Part shown: positions 1 to 7,374 of the stretch, one piece after another
Layout of the letters: every line of letters begins with the position of its first letter
Position numbering within the stretch: position 1 is the first letter of the stretch
Notes under the pieces: generated by a model
Seen by the model: the letters and a program-made list of their open reading frames with translations, nothing else
What the model was told of the DNA's origin: nothing
Database searches by the model: none
NCBI GenBank assembly: GCA_032615215.1
Contig: CP128433.1
Span: 4,758,501-4,822,500 of the forward strand
Source: Microbulbifer sp. MKSA007
GTDB taxonomy: Bacteria > Pseudomonadota > Gammaproteobacteria > Pseudomonadales > Cellvibrionaceae
Reading direction: 5' to 3'
DNA length: 64,000 nucleotides
Translations under genes and position numbers: made by a program

Positions 1-11
1 AGTACGAGTAA

Positions 12-695
12 ATGAAGAAGATAATTTCAGTAGTAGGATTAATCATTTCAATGAACACATATGCGGGTATTGATGAAGGAATTGAGCTTTATCATGCAGG
101 AAAATACAAAGAAGCATTTGTAATGTTTAATGCTGAATCTGAAAAAGGTGACCCTGCTGGTCAGCATTTAACTGCAAGCTTGTATTACCAAGGGTTAGGA
201 GTCGAAAAAGACCTAGAGATTGCAGTAAAGCTCTTCAAGCAAGCTGCTGAAGGAGGGTATCTACCTTCTATTGCTAATTTGGGTCTTATGTATATGCAGG
301 GTGACGGTGTAGAGCAAGATCCAAATTCATCATTTAAGTACACTGAAAAAGCAGCAGAACTTGGTGATTTGCAAAGTATTTTCAACCTTGGCCAATTTTA
401 TCGTAAAGGCTTTGGTGTAGAACCGAACCAAGAAAAAGCGGCTCAATGGTATGGGAGTGCAGCTGAAAGTGGTGTTATTCAAGCACAGAATGAGTACGGG
501 CTAATGTTTGCTCAAGGACATGGCGTTGAACTTGATTATGTTAAAGCTTATGCATGGATCAAAATGCCTGCCGAAGCTGGAGATGGTCAAGCGTTAAAAA
601 ACCTTGCCCAACTCAAAGAAATTTTAGGCTCTGATATCAGCAAAGCCGAAAAACTTGCTGAAGAGTACAAATTAAAATATGCAGCTAACAAGTAA
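12..695 (+). CDS. Sel1-repeat protein, first visible integron cassette gene
   Basis: Predicted 227-residue secreted protein. The N-terminus is a Lys-rich signal peptide ending near NTYA (about residue 18). From about residue 37 to 180 there are four Sel1-like repeats with the usual A..G...A...LG..Y..G.GV spacing (GLGVEKD, GDGVEQD, GFGVEPN, GHGVELD). Sel1 repeats form alpha-helical solenoids that bind other proteins, so a periplasmic adaptor role is possible, but the partner is unknown. The last codons (AANK, stop) lie inside the first half of the attC site that follows, as is common for cassette genes. Only 11 bases precede the ATG in the window, so its ribosome site cannot be fully judged. 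A second, much larger Sel1 lipoprotein occurs at 39789. Confidence 0.85.
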   Translation: MKKIISVVGLIISMNTYAGIDEGIELYHAGKYKEAFVMFNAESEKGDPAGQHLTASLYYQGLGVEKDLEIAVKLFKQAAEGGYLPSIANLGLMYMQGDGVEQDPNSSFKYTEKAAELGDLQSIFNLGQFYRKGFGVEPNQEKAAQWYGSAAESGVIQAQNEYGLMFAQGHGVELDYVKAYAWIKMPAEAGDGQALKNLAQLKEILGSDISKAEKLAEEYKLKYAANK

Positions 696-737
696 ATCCA
701 GGCGACGCCTACGGCGCACCTGATTTAGGCGTTAAAT
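684..737 (+). repeat. attC site 1
   Basis: Begins with a GCTAACAAG-type left core just at the stop of the Sel1 gene and ends with GCGTTAAAT (right core GTTAAAT, 731-737). The interior pairs around GGCGACGCC/GGCGCACC. About 54 bp, at the lower end for attC. Confidence 0.8.
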
Positions 738-741
738 TTCT

Positions 742-1155
742 ATGAGTAAGAATCAATATCGAACACTAATTGTATTATCGCTAGCCATAGGCTTACTTTC
801 TGGCGTATATGACTATATCTGGCCTGACCCAATAACTGATCAGGTTTTTGATTATGTTGTTGAGATTGAGCCAGAGATTGAAGGCACAAAACTTGTCGCG
901 GCTGGCGTATTGGCTGTTGTTTCCATCATTATGGTGCTGGTTTCACTGGTCGGCCTGCTTTTATTCAAGTCATGGGCAAGGCATGTTTATGCTGCTGGAT
1001 TTGTTGCTGCATTTGCACTGTATCCATTCATGGGTATCATGGTTTACAGCGGTTTTAGCCAAGTGCTCTATGACATATCTATGGTGCTGTCTGGCGTGCT
1101 GCTGGCATTAATGTATTACTCACCTGTAGCGCTGTACTATGAGCAAAAAATTTAA
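742..1155 (+). CDS. Small integral membrane protein (cassette gene)
   Basis: 137 residues with about four hydrophobic segments (roughly 8-25, 50-75, 82-105, 108-130) separated by a short acidic loop (EIEPEIEGTK). No enzymatic motif was recognised. It starts 5 bp after the right core of attC 1 and stops at the left core of attC 2, so it fills one cassette. There is no clear Shine-Dalgarno sequence, so translation may depend on read-through from upstream. Function unknown; related proteins of this size are common as uncharacterised cassette products. Confidence 0.75.
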   Translation: MSKNQYRTLIVLSLAIGLLSGVYDYIWPDPITDQVFDYVVEIEPEIEGTKLVAAGVLAVVSIIMVLVSLVGLLLFKSWARHVYAAGFVAAFALYPFMGIMVYSGFSQVLYDISMVLSGVLLALMYYSPVALYYEQKI

Positions 1156-1242
1156 CAAGTACAAGCAGGTTGCTGCGGGCCTTTGGCCCTTCGCGGGACA
1201 GCCTACGCTACGCTCCGGCCGCCCCTGTTGTAGTCGTTAAAT
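1151..1242 (+). repeat. attC site 2
   Basis: Left core TTTAACAAG, right core GTTAAAT (1236-1242). The middle contains complementary blocks (GCGGGCCTTTGGCCC and the GGCCGCCCC side) that can fold into a long hairpin. About 92 bp. Confidence 0.8.
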
Positions 1243-1264
1243 TCAAAAGCTAGGGAGAACGTAA

Positions 1265-1720
1265 ATGAATCTAAACGATGAAATCAACTATATCTTATAT
1301 CAAATGGAAGATGGGCAAGTTGAAAGCTTTGATAATCCTGATTATCAAGCCAAGATCATACATATTGCAGAGGAAGCAATTAAGCAAGATCATTCCGATG
1401 GAGAGTATCTACTTTCAGTTGTCTATGCAGTCCAAGGAGATAAAGACAAAGCCCAACAAAAAAGATGGGAGTCTGCGATAAAGAGGGGAAAAGCAGTGGC
1501 TGTTGTAAACTATGCATATGCCCAAAATGACGGCATGGAGAATGCTAAAACCATCGCATTACTTAAAGCTTGCTATGAGGATTGTGGTGATGTCGCTAGT
1601 GCAGAAGATGACTTAATAAGCTATCTAGAAAGGCCTCCTAGTGAAGAATTTCAAAATGAAATGGAAGAGCACTATAAAAATATTAGAAATCAAATGACTG
1701 ATGTTAAGTTTAGTTGGTAG
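1265..1720 (+). CDS. Hypothetical cytoplasmic protein, TPR-like (cassette gene)
   Basis: 151 residues, acidic, no signal peptide. The segment at about 28-100 (HIAEEAIKQDHSDGEYLLSV..., NYAYAQNDGMENAKTIALLK) alternates helices in a way resembling tetratricopeptide or Sel1 solenoids, but no family was firmly recognised. A good ribosome site (AGGGAGAA) lies 8-9 bases upstream of the ATG. Encoded between attC 2 and attC 3. The function is unknown; it may be a soluble adaptor, but that is only inferred from the helical repeat look. Confidence 0.75.
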   Translation: MNLNDEINYILYQMEDGQVESFDNPDYQAKIIHIAEEAIKQDHSDGEYLLSVVYAVQGDKDKAQQKRWESAIKRGKAVAVVNYAYAQNDGMENAKTIALLKACYEDCGDVASAEDDLISYLERPPSEEFQNEMEEHYKNIRNQMTDVKFSW

Positions 1721-1724
1721 AAAA

Positions 1725-1789
1725 ATTTAACAAGTCAATGCATGGGACAGTCCCGCTGTACGGGTCTGCCCGTGATTGAAGCGTTATGC
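1725..1789 (+). repeat. attC site 3
   Basis: Left core TTTAACAAG, right core GCGTTATGC (GTTATGC 1783-1789). Interior GGGACAGTCCC and GTCTGCCC blocks give pairing. About 65 bp. Confidence 0.8.
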
Positions 1790-1808
1790 ATCTTAGGTAC
1801 TGATCACC

Positions 1809-2486
1809 ATGAAGAAATCATCCGGTTATCTTAGACGCTTATCAGTTTCTGTATACCTTTTTGCTTTTGCTGGTTTCTTTGATCGAAGGTACATACCTTC
1901 AGAATTAGCCGTCAGTGTTGGGATGGGATTTTTGGCGGCGTTTGTTGTGCTTTCAGCCGTGCTTTTTATGCGTGAGAGCACCCTTGAAAATACTAATAAA
2001 TTGAGCAAGAAAAAGAGAAAGGAATATCGTATAAAAGATACTATCGGAATGCTATACATATTCTTGACGCCATTTTTGGCATATGTCGCGATATTGAAAG
2101 TTGGTTCTCTTTACACATATCTTTCAGCAGAATCCAAGCTGTCTAAATATAGCGTTAGCCTCCATCTAGAAGAAAAATTACCTGGCAGGGGAGGTGCTCT
2201 GGGATTCTTGAAGTGTGAAAAGTATTTGAAAGCTGAGTCTAAGCATAGTGATGTAGTTTATGCTTACTATTGCCTTGATCAAGAAGAGGATATGGTGTGG
2301 GGAGAAGAGATGGAAGTTTGCCCTTATGTAAAAAAATCAATTTTTGGAACTTGGATATCAGATTGGAACTTAGATTCGGCTAAGGGCAAGCATAACAAGG
2401 CGTTTCAAAGCGACCCTCAAATTTTTTCAATTTTTTTGGACGCTACACTTATACCCAAAAAATTGAAAAAAATTGAGTGCACCTGA
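1809..2486 (+). CDS. Membrane protein whose C-terminus is encoded by the attC site
   Basis: 225 residues: two N-terminal hydrophobic segments (about 15-28 and 35-57), a strongly basic loop (KLSKKKRKEYRIKD), a third hydrophobic segment (about 75-100), then a soluble domain of about 110 residues with several Cys (CEKYLK, YYCLDQEED, EVCPYVKKS). No family recognised. The reading frame does not stop before the attC: residues from about 195 on come from attC 4. Intact homologues in other cassettes, if any, would probably end earlier, so the tail may be an accretion. Starts 20 bp after attC 3. Confidence 0.7.
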   Translation: MKKSSGYLRRLSVSVYLFAFAGFFDRRYIPSELAVSVGMGFLAAFVVLSAVLFMRESTLENTNKLSKKKRKEYRIKDTIGMLYIFLTPFLAYVAILKVGSLYTYLSAESKLSKYSVSLHLEEKLPGRGGALGFLKCEKYLKAESKHSDVVYAYYCLDQEEDMVWGEEMEVCPYVKKSIFGTWISDWNLDSAKGKHNKAFQSDPQIFSIFLDATLIPKKLKKIECT

Positions 2487-2500
2487 ACGCGGCGTTAGCC
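2391..2500 (+). repeat. attC site 4 (long, AT-rich stem)
   Basis: Left core CATAACAAGG, right core GCGTTAGCC (GTTAGCC 2494-2500). The arms CAAATTTTTTCAATTTTTTT and its complement AAAAAATTGAAAAAAATTG form an unusually AT-rich hairpin. About 110 bp, the longest attC here. Confidence 0.85.
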
Positions 2501-2504
2501 ATAC

Positions 2505-2866
2505 ATGAGAACGAATAAACTTATTGTCGCGTTTCTATTTATAAATACATCAGGGTGTGTTTATTATCCAAGCTTGGATTATGTTGAGTATTATGGAGTG
2601 GACTATGGGTATGCACATGGATCTCAAGAAAAGATCTACTACCGAGATCATAGCCGGGTCACTAAGAAAACCGATACTATCTTCCACTTTGCAATCGGGG
2701 CAAAAAAGCTAGATGAATATGGTGGGAATAGGGGGTGGCTTCAAGCACAATAACGCGCGAAGTCACACGGAAAGAAGGTTATTGCCCTAATGGCTATAAA
2801 ATTGATTTTCACCCAACAATAACAACTGGGGACCATGGTTTTGCTTGGAAAGTATTCTGCCAATGA
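2505..2866 (+). CDS. Small lipoprotein, frameshifted at a G run (cassette gene)
   Basis: The frame opening at 2505 (MRTNKL..., lipobox-like NTSGC near residue 18) stops at 2753 after a run of five G (2731-2735). In the -1 frame the sequence continues without a stop as ...GVASSTITREVTRKEGYC, PNGYKIDFHPTITTGDHGF, AWKVFCQ and ends at 2864-2866, directly before attC 5. One extra G would give a single protein of about 120 residues filling the cassette. The continuation has a paired Cys pattern and normal composition, which supports it being the genuine C-terminus. This is either real inactivation or a homopolymer error in the sequence. Function unknown; predicted outer-membrane or periplasmic lipoprotein. 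Confidence 0.65.
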
Positions 2867-2868
2867 AT

Positions 2869-2956
2869 GGCTAACAAGGCGCTCAACCGGACAGCAAAAG
2901 CTGCGCTTTTGTTCCCTCCGTTTCGCTCCGGCTGTCCAGTTAGCTTGGCGTTATAT
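2869..2956 (+). repeat. attC site 5
   Basis: Left core GCTAACAAGGC, right core GCGTTATAT (GTTATAT 2950-2956). Arms CCGGACAGC and GCTGTCCAG pair perfectly over most of their length. About 88 bp, a textbook attC. Confidence 0.9.
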
Positions 2957-2983
2957 TTTTCGCAGTAATGTACTGTCAATATT

Positions 2984-3409
2984 ATGAGAAAGAAAGTTAG
3001 GCCTCCAACCTACGATGCACTAAAAAAAGGTAGAACACATGGATTTGGTTTGCTGCTCGACGCAGTATTGAATGAGCCTCAGAAGGTAAGGGATATAATT
3101 TCAGAGAATCCCGAAGTGCTATACGAGACATGCTGGGTGGGTGAAAATGTACTGCACTGGTTGGCTGTAGAAAATAAGCATGAGGAAATTCGTCTACTGA
3201 GAAGCTTGGGGTCGCCCATACCAGTCTATGCTCTTGTTGAAGCTGTCGAGCATGGCCATGCAGAAACCATTATTGCACTATTGGAACTAGGAGCAGAGGT
3301 TATTCCTAGTGACATAACACGAGCATTGGAAAATACGTATTTTTCGCATAGCAAAAAGAAAAAGTCGTTAATTAGACGCTACTTTAGGCAGTTTGGGCAT
3401 GAAATATAA
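2984..3409 (+). CDS. Ankyrin-like repeat protein (cassette gene)
   Basis: 141 residues, no signal peptide. Residues about 50-110 read as ankyrin repeats: GENVLHWLAVENKHEEIRLL followed by YALVEAVEHGHAETIIALL, then ELGAEV, matching the N-x-LH-A..N.H.E..+.LL..GA pattern. Ankyrin repeats mediate protein binding; the target here cannot be told. The C-terminus is basic (KKKKSLIRRYFRQ). It lies between attC 5 and attC 6, and its final codons touch the left core of attC 6. No convincing ribosome site precedes the ATG. Confidence 0.75.
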   Translation: MRKKVRPPTYDALKKGRTHGFGLLLDAVLNEPQKVRDIISENPEVLYETCWVGENVLHWLAVENKHEEIRLLRSLGSPIPVYALVEAVEHGHAETIIALLELGAEVIPSDITRALENTYFSHSKKKKSLIRRYFRQFGHEI

Positions 3410-3493
3410 CAAGTTTATGAAACACCGTTCCGGTCAAAAGACGGCCTCTACTGGACACGCGAAAAACGCGCGCCGTTTATAAAATCGTTATGC
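3404..3493 (+). repeat. attC site 6
   Basis: Left core TATAACAAG, right core CGTTATGC (GTTATGC 3487-3493). Interior AAACACCGTTCCGG...CGCGCGCCGTTTA is nearly the same as in attC 10. Confidence 0.85.
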
Positions 3494-3510
3494 TTCTGGA
3501 GGATTAATAG

Positions 3511-4082
3511 TTGCGCAAATTGAATGACATCGATTCGATTAGATGTTTTAAATGCGGTGAAGAATATTTTTTCCTCATGGCCCTGGGCGTGTTTACTACT
3601 ATTCGTTGGTTGAGATTGAATCATCGATGGATAGGTTGGAATATAAAGATTTAATACCTGCAATAATTAAACCTGTCTGGTGTTTTGATTGTGAGGCTGC
3701 TTCCGTTGCGGAAGATATACCAACAATCAGAGAGTTTGAGCATACCTATAAGGCTGTTTCAGATGGCGTTGAAATAGAAGTTCCGTTCTGTAGTAGTAAT
3801 ATACCAGTAAAAGAATCACAAGAAATTCTAAAGAGTTATATTTCTTGGAAAATGAATCGGGTAGCAGGAGAAAAGTGCTTACATTGTGGGGGAGCAAACT
3901 TTCTAACAATTACTGAGGAAATGAATTTAATCCATGACAGTTGTGAGGATGGAGTTTTTTGTCATCGTCTTGCGGCGAGAGGGCCTTTCAATGGGCCAAT
4001 ATATGCAAGAGTATATAGTGCTGATGGTGAGCTTAAACTAGAGGGTAATGCAAATTATTCTCATGTCTCAGTTAACAAGTAA
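3511..4082 (+). CDS. Zinc-ribbon-like hypothetical protein, frameshifted at a T run (cassette gene)
   Basis: A GGAGG site at 3498-3502 precedes a TTG at 3511 whose frame reads LRKLNDIDSIRCFKCGEEYF. At a run of six T (3567-3572) the frame must shift by -1 to continue as FFPHGPGRVYYYSLVEIES and on through the long frame that ends at 4082. One extra T would join them into one protein of about 190 residues. The joined protein has three CxxC-type pairs (CFKC, CFDC, CLHC) typical of zinc ribbons, with the first pair only present if the 5' part is included. This strongly argues that the long frame alone, beginning at a TTG at 3606, is a truncated version. Function unknown. The stop lies in the left core of the next, very short attC. 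Confidence 0.65.
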
Positions 4083-4102
4083 AGCATAATACACTGTTAG
4101 TT
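4070..4102 (+). repeat. attC site 7, shortened
   Basis: GTTAACAAG at the end of one gene and GTTAGTT (4096-4102) just before the next gene are only about 33 bp apart. The hairpin arms are largely missing, so this looks like an attC that lost its centre. Confidence 0.45.
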
Positions 4103-4541
4103 GCATGAGGGAATTCGAGTGAGGTTAATATTTGATGAGCAAGAAGACGATTGGTGGACTTGTACAGAGCATTTCATCAAGGAAAGGAATGAGACAATCA
4201 GGTTAACTTTTACATCTGAAGAGCAACCTTCTGAGTCGTACATCAATAAAGTCTTAGACAAATTAAAAGATATTGATCAATTAGCGTTACAAGCAGCCAC
4301 AGAAATTCTAGGCAATTATTCTTATGAGCATTACAAAGGTCTCGGCGTACCAGAAGAGAAATTAGAAAAAGAAGAGACACCAGAGGCAATATTTAAGCGT
4401 GCAGAATTAATCTCTATTTGGTTTATGTCAGAAGAATGCGATGAATTTGAGCTTTCGTTCGAGTTGCCCTGGGATGAATATCACAGCTACGATGTTGAGT
4501 TTGAGAACAACAAACCACTATGTTGTGCGGTTAATGGTTAA
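4101..4541 (+). CDS. Hypothetical acidic protein (cassette gene)
   Basis: 146 residues, strongly acidic, no signal peptide or membrane segment. It begins with a TTG that overlaps the right core of the shortened attC 7. The C-terminal part (FELSFELPWDEYHSYDVEFEN) resembles the WDxEH-type ending seen in several small families of unknown function, some of which sit next to toxins as immunity proteins. That resemblance is weak and no toxin gene is adjacent, so no function is assigned. The stop lies 7 bp before attC 8. Confidence 0.65.
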   Translation: MHEGIRVRLIFDEQEDDWWTCTEHFIKERNETIRLTFTSEEQPSESYINKVLDKLKDIDQLALQAATEILGNYSYEHYKGLGVPEEKLEKEETPEAIFKRAELISIWFMSEECDEFELSFELPWDEYHSYDVEFENNKPLCCAVNG

Positions 4542-4548
4542 GAAAAAG

Positions 4549-4646
4549 CAGCTAACAAGCAGCAGCAACCGACCGTCAAAAATGTCACTTAAATTGCTGT
4601 CGCAATTACGCGCCACGTTTGCCGGCGGCTGGGCTAGGCGTTAGGT
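4549..4646 (+). repeat. attC site 8
   Basis: Left core GCTAACAAGC, right core GCGTTAGGT (GTTAGGT 4640-4646). Arms include CAGCAACCGACCG and the CGGCGGCTG side. About 98 bp. Confidence 0.85.
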
Positions 4647-4651
4647 GTCAT

Positions 4652-4984
4652 ATGAAATACAGGCTTATTACTACGATTCTATGCTCGGGCCTATCTTTTC
4701 TGGCTATAGGAGTGTCGATAAAAATAGCTTTCCCGTTTTTCATTCCCGCATGGATTTTATATTTTTTAATTTTGTTTTACTGGGTAAGAGATAATCGCGC
4801 ACCTAAAGCACTTGTTGTTATAGGTACTGTCATTGGTGTTTTGTCCGTAGTATTTTCAGCATTCATAGCAATTTTTTGGGCATTTCCAGCAATAGCGTTA
4901 ATGCTGCATGTAGCGAAGTGCTCCTTTTGGCCAAAAACACCTAACAAGTCAATTAACTACGCGCCTTTGGCGCCGGACAGCTAA
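4652..4984 (+). CDS. Small membrane protein running into attC (cassette gene)
   Basis: 110 residues from the ATG at 4652, which lies 5 bp after the right core of attC 8; an in-frame upstream ATG at 4619 lies inside the attC and is rejected. Three or four hydrophobic segments (about 5-22, 25-42, 52-72, 74-88). The last 15 or so residues (TPNKSINYAPLAPDS) are encoded by attC 9. No recognised family; predicted inner-membrane protein of unknown role. Confidence 0.7.
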   Translation: MKYRLITTILCSGLSFLAIGVSIKIAFPFFIPAWILYFLILFYWVRDNRAPKALVVIGTVIGVLSVVFSAFIAIFWAFPAIALMLHVAKCSFWPKTPNKSINYAPLAPDS

Positions 4985-5029
4985 AAGCGTGTCTTCGCCA
5001 CAACGCTGCCGGTTATTGAGGCGTTATGA
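4939..5029 (+). repeat. attC site 9
   Basis: Left core CCTAACAAG, right core GCGTTATGA (5023-5029). Interior CGCCTTTGGCGCCGGACAGC pairs with the GCTGCCGG side. About 91 bp. Confidence 0.85.
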
Positions 5030-5041
5030 GCCTCTCAAAGT

Positions 5042-5401
5042 ATGAATATTTTTAGAGTAATTTTTATAGCTTTATTAGTGGCGTCTTGTTCAAGTACCGA
5101 GAATTACCAAGAGGGTTTTGACTGGATTTTACACGCAAATCCAGAGAGCGAGGCTATCTCTGCGGCTGATAATGGTGATTTACGGCTGATTGGCCTTACA
5201 GGCATGCTTCTTAACGAAGTTCCTCTCATTGATAAGAATTGCGAATATGGCAGCAATGTCAAGTATTTAAAGATTGACGACGCAATAGATAGCTTCGCAG
5301 AAAGGAAGTACCAAGTAATTGCGCCAGTATATGCGGAAACATATAACTATCATCTCATCACCTATCTTAGGAAAAAGGGTATTGATATATGCAGCCCATA
5401 A
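5042..5401 (+). CDS. Small lipoprotein (cassette gene)
   Basis: 119 residues with a lipoprotein signal: short basic start, hydrophobic core FIALLVA and lipobox VASC with the acylated Cys at about residue 16. The mature part is soluble, with a pair of Cys (KNCEYG and IDICSP at the end) that could form a disulphide in the periplasm. The Ser residues after the Cys suggest sorting to the outer membrane. No family recognised. The stop overlaps the left core of attC 10. Confidence 0.75.
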   Translation: MNIFRVIFIALLVASCSSTENYQEGFDWILHANPESEAISAADNGDLRLIGLTGMLLNEVPLIDKNCEYGSNVKYLKIDDAIDSFAERKYQVIAPVYAETYNYHLITYLRKKGIDICSP

Positions 5402-5484
5402 CAAGGTACTCAAACACCGTTCCGACCGAAAAACGGCCTCCACTGGACGCGCGAAAGGCGCGCGCCGTTTAGCACGGCTTATGC
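5397..5484 (+). repeat. attC site 10, mutated right core
   Basis: Left core CATAACAAGG; the right end reads GGCTTATGC where the usual core would be GCGTTATGC, so the G of the conserved GTT is changed to C. Interior almost identical to attC 6. Confidence 0.75.
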
Positions 5485-5494
5485 TCTATAAGTG

Positions 5495-5893
5495 ATGGAT
5501 AAAATTTCAATTAATGGCGATTGGCCAGAAATAGAAAACAAAGAACTTGAGAAGCTGATCGCTCAAGAATTTTGGTGTGAGAATAAAAGAGAAGATCAAG
5601 CCAACATCCTTTATATAAAAGTTTCAGGTGATTGGTTCAGAGTTTACTTCGATTATGAAATTTTATTTTGGCGCTCAGGTAACAATGGCCTAGAAGACCC
5701 TAAAGCCAGTAGAGAAACAGATTTTGGCTACCCGTTAATAGATTGGGGCAAAAAGTTAGGTATTGAAGGTACAGTTATAAAATCAGTTTCAGCAAACCGC
5801 ATAACTGGTGGTGCGCAAATAGAGTTTAAGTTCTCAAATAACAAAGTTTTTAAAGTCCAAAGCATAGATGACTATACTACAATCAAAACATAA
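5495..5893 (+). CDS. Hypothetical protein (cassette gene)
   Basis: 132 residues from the ATG at 5495 (a GTG at 5492 is also possible). Soluble, mixed charge, with aromatic-rich stretches (EFWCENKRED, GDWFRVYFDYEILFW). No signal peptide, no membrane segment, no known catalytic motif. It fills the cassette between attC 10 and attC 11. Function unknown. Confidence 0.7.
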   Translation: MDKISINGDWPEIENKELEKLIAQEFWCENKREDQANILYIKVSGDWFRVYFDYEILFWRSGNNGLEDPKASRETDFGYPLIDWGKKLGIEGTVIKSVSANRITGGAQIEFKFSNNKVFKVQSIDDYTTIKT

Positions 5894-5962
5894 CCAGTTG
5901 CCGCACAGTCACCCTCCGGGCTGGACCGCCCTGACGGTCAGCCTGTAGGCAAGACGTTTTAT
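5888..5962 (+). repeat. attC site 11
   Basis: Left core ACATAACCAG (weak match), right core GACGTTTTAT (GTTTTAT 5956-5962). CAGTCACCCTCCGGGCTG and GACGGTCAGCCTG blocks pair. About 75 bp. Confidence 0.65.
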
Positions 5963-5977
5963 TTTTGGGTGCATCCG

Positions 5978-6361
5978 ATGGACTTAGGAAGGTGGGATTC
6001 AGCAATTTTAAAGAGCGTGTTTTTCCCCGCGCTTCTTGTTCTCTTCTATACATTGTATGAAATTGGACTTCCTCAAGATTTATATAGTTGGGCGGGCTTT
6101 GGGTTGTTCTCATTAATTTTTCTGGGGGTTTACTTACTATTCTCAATCGTTGGCTGGCTATTATTTGGTTTTCCTGTTCATTGGTTAATTTGCAGGTATG
6201 GCAATGGAAGTTATTTTCTATATTTCGGTGCGGCAGTGGTTTTTACTGTCGTTATATATATTTTCTCAGGTGTAGCAGAGACGGCAATAATTTATGGTTC
6301 TTTTGCGTTAATTCAAGCAATGCTGTTCAAGTATTATGCATATAAACAAGTACAAACATAA
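5978..6361 (+). CDS. Small membrane protein (cassette gene)
   Basis: 127 residues from the ATG at 5978, which has a weak GGGTG upstream; a GTG at 5969 would add three residues. Four hydrophobic segments (about 10-28, 32-58, 60-80, 85-105), little soluble domain. No family recognised; predicted inner-membrane protein. Its stop is in the left core of attC 12. Confidence 0.7.
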   Translation: MDLGRWDSAILKSVFFPALLVLFYTLYEIGLPQDLYSWAGFGLFSLIFLGVYLLFSIVGWLLFGFPVHWLICRYGNGSYFLYFGAAVVFTVVIYIFSGVAETAIIYGSFALIQAMLFKYYAYKQVQT

Positions 6362-6434
6362 CTAAGCCCGCCAGAGGCGGCCAAAAAACCGCCGCTTCGC
6401 TCTGGTTTTTTGGCCCCAGCTGGTAACGTTAGCT
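6356..6434 (+). repeat. attC site 12
   Basis: Left core CATAACTAAGC, right core ACGTTAGCT (GTTAGCT 6428-6434). GGCCAAAAAACC and GGTTTTTTGGCC form a perfect 12-bp stem. Confidence 0.85.
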
Positions 6435-6438
6435 CTCT

Positions 6439-6939
6439 ATGAAGATTCGAGTATTTACATTTCTGATACCGATGATCTTGTCTTCTTGTACGTCACAAGA
6501 GAATAAAGAGGATGTATTGCAGTCCGCATACGGGGATGACCTTGATTACTTTGGCGGCATCACCTTCCTAACAGGGCCTTGGTATGCACCTGGATCTGAG
6601 TACGGTTACCACATAAATGATGATGTTCTCTATATTGCTTATACTCCGGAAGTTGGCCTCGACAAGCGCATTATCAAAGTTTCAGACTGCCCTCAAATAG
6701 AAATTGGCATCAAAGAAATTAAACGTGCCATATTTGAAACAACAGAGATATTTGTTGGCATTAAAAAGCCGGCTGAGTCAGAGATCATTATAATGGATGG
6801 CCCTAGCTACCGACTGGAGTATTACTCCGATAGCATAGGTGGTTCAATCATCCTTGAGGGTGGAGCAAATAACAGTTACGTCACCCCTTGGATTAACGCG
6901 GCACTAAAAATTGGAGATATAGCCGATGCTTGCGAATGA
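6439..6939 (+). CDS. Lipoprotein (cassette gene)
   Basis: 166 residues. The start is only 4 bp after the attC 12 right core. The signal MKIRVFTFLIPMILSSC is a lipoprotein signal with Cys at residue 17 followed by TSQ, suggesting outer-membrane sorting. The mature domain is rich in short beta-like stretches (EIGIKEIKRA, EIFVGIKKP, YRLEYYSD) and has two further Cys. No family recognised. Confidence 0.75.
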   Translation: MKIRVFTFLIPMILSSCTSQENKEDVLQSAYGDDLDYFGGITFLTGPWYAPGSEYGYHINDDVLYIAYTPEVGLDKRIIKVSDCPQIEIGIKEIKRAIFETTEIFVGIKKPAESEIIIMDGPSYRLEYYSDSIGGSIILEGGANNSYVTPWINAALKIGDIADACE

Positions 6940-7001
6940 GCTTACAATCCATGCAAGCGGGACACAGAGCTACGCTCTCCCTCCTTCACTTAGCGTTATG
7001 T
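6939..7001 (+). repeat. attC site 13
   Basis: Left core GCTTACAATC (A lost from the usual TAAC), right core GCGTTATGT (GTTATGT 6995-7001). GCGGGACACAGAG and CTCCCTCC blocks. About 63 bp, somewhat decayed. Confidence 0.65.
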
Positions 7002-7014
7002 GTAAAGGGACTTT

Positions 7015-7293
7015 ATGACACTTTTCATATTAGGCATTCTTTCGGTGACAGTATTTTTCCCATTAGTATTACCTTGGGGTGAAAAACTACTGATTTATTG
7101 TACTGCCGTATGGTTTTTGTTGTGGCTTATCTTTTTCTTGCAAACTGAGCGTGAAAGTAACCCAATTTATGATGTAGGTATAGTTGGCGATAGTGCTACT
7201 TTAGGTATTTCAATTTTGGCCTTTGCTATCGTAGTATTTGCACGTAGCTTTATTCATTTTGTCATGAATAAAGCTAATCATAATCAAGTATGA
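7015..7293 (+). CDS. Small membrane protein (cassette gene)
   Basis: 92 residues with three hydrophobic segments (about 2-20, 24-42, 60-82). AAAGGGA lies 5-10 bases before the ATG and is a usable ribosome site. Predicted inner-membrane protein, no family recognised. It sits between attC 13 and the atypical attC 14. Confidence 0.7.
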   Translation: MTLFILGILSVTVFFPLVLPWGEKLLIYCTAVWFLLWLIFFLQTERESNPIYDVGIVGDSATLGISILAFAIVVFARSFIHFVMNKANHNQV

Positions 7294-7359
7294 TAAGCGT
7301 AGGTAGAATTGCAAATACCACATATTTGCTGGACCTCCGCCATTTGGTGAATGTTAACT
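7291..7359 (+). repeat. attC-like site 14, atypical
   Basis: The right core GTTAACT (7353-7359) is clear and a stem GCAAATA/TATTTGC (7311-7329) lies within, but the left core is poorly kept (GATAAGCG). Called from position between two cassette genes and the stem. Confidence 0.45.
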
Positions 7360-7374
7360 ATCTAAGGGCTTTCG

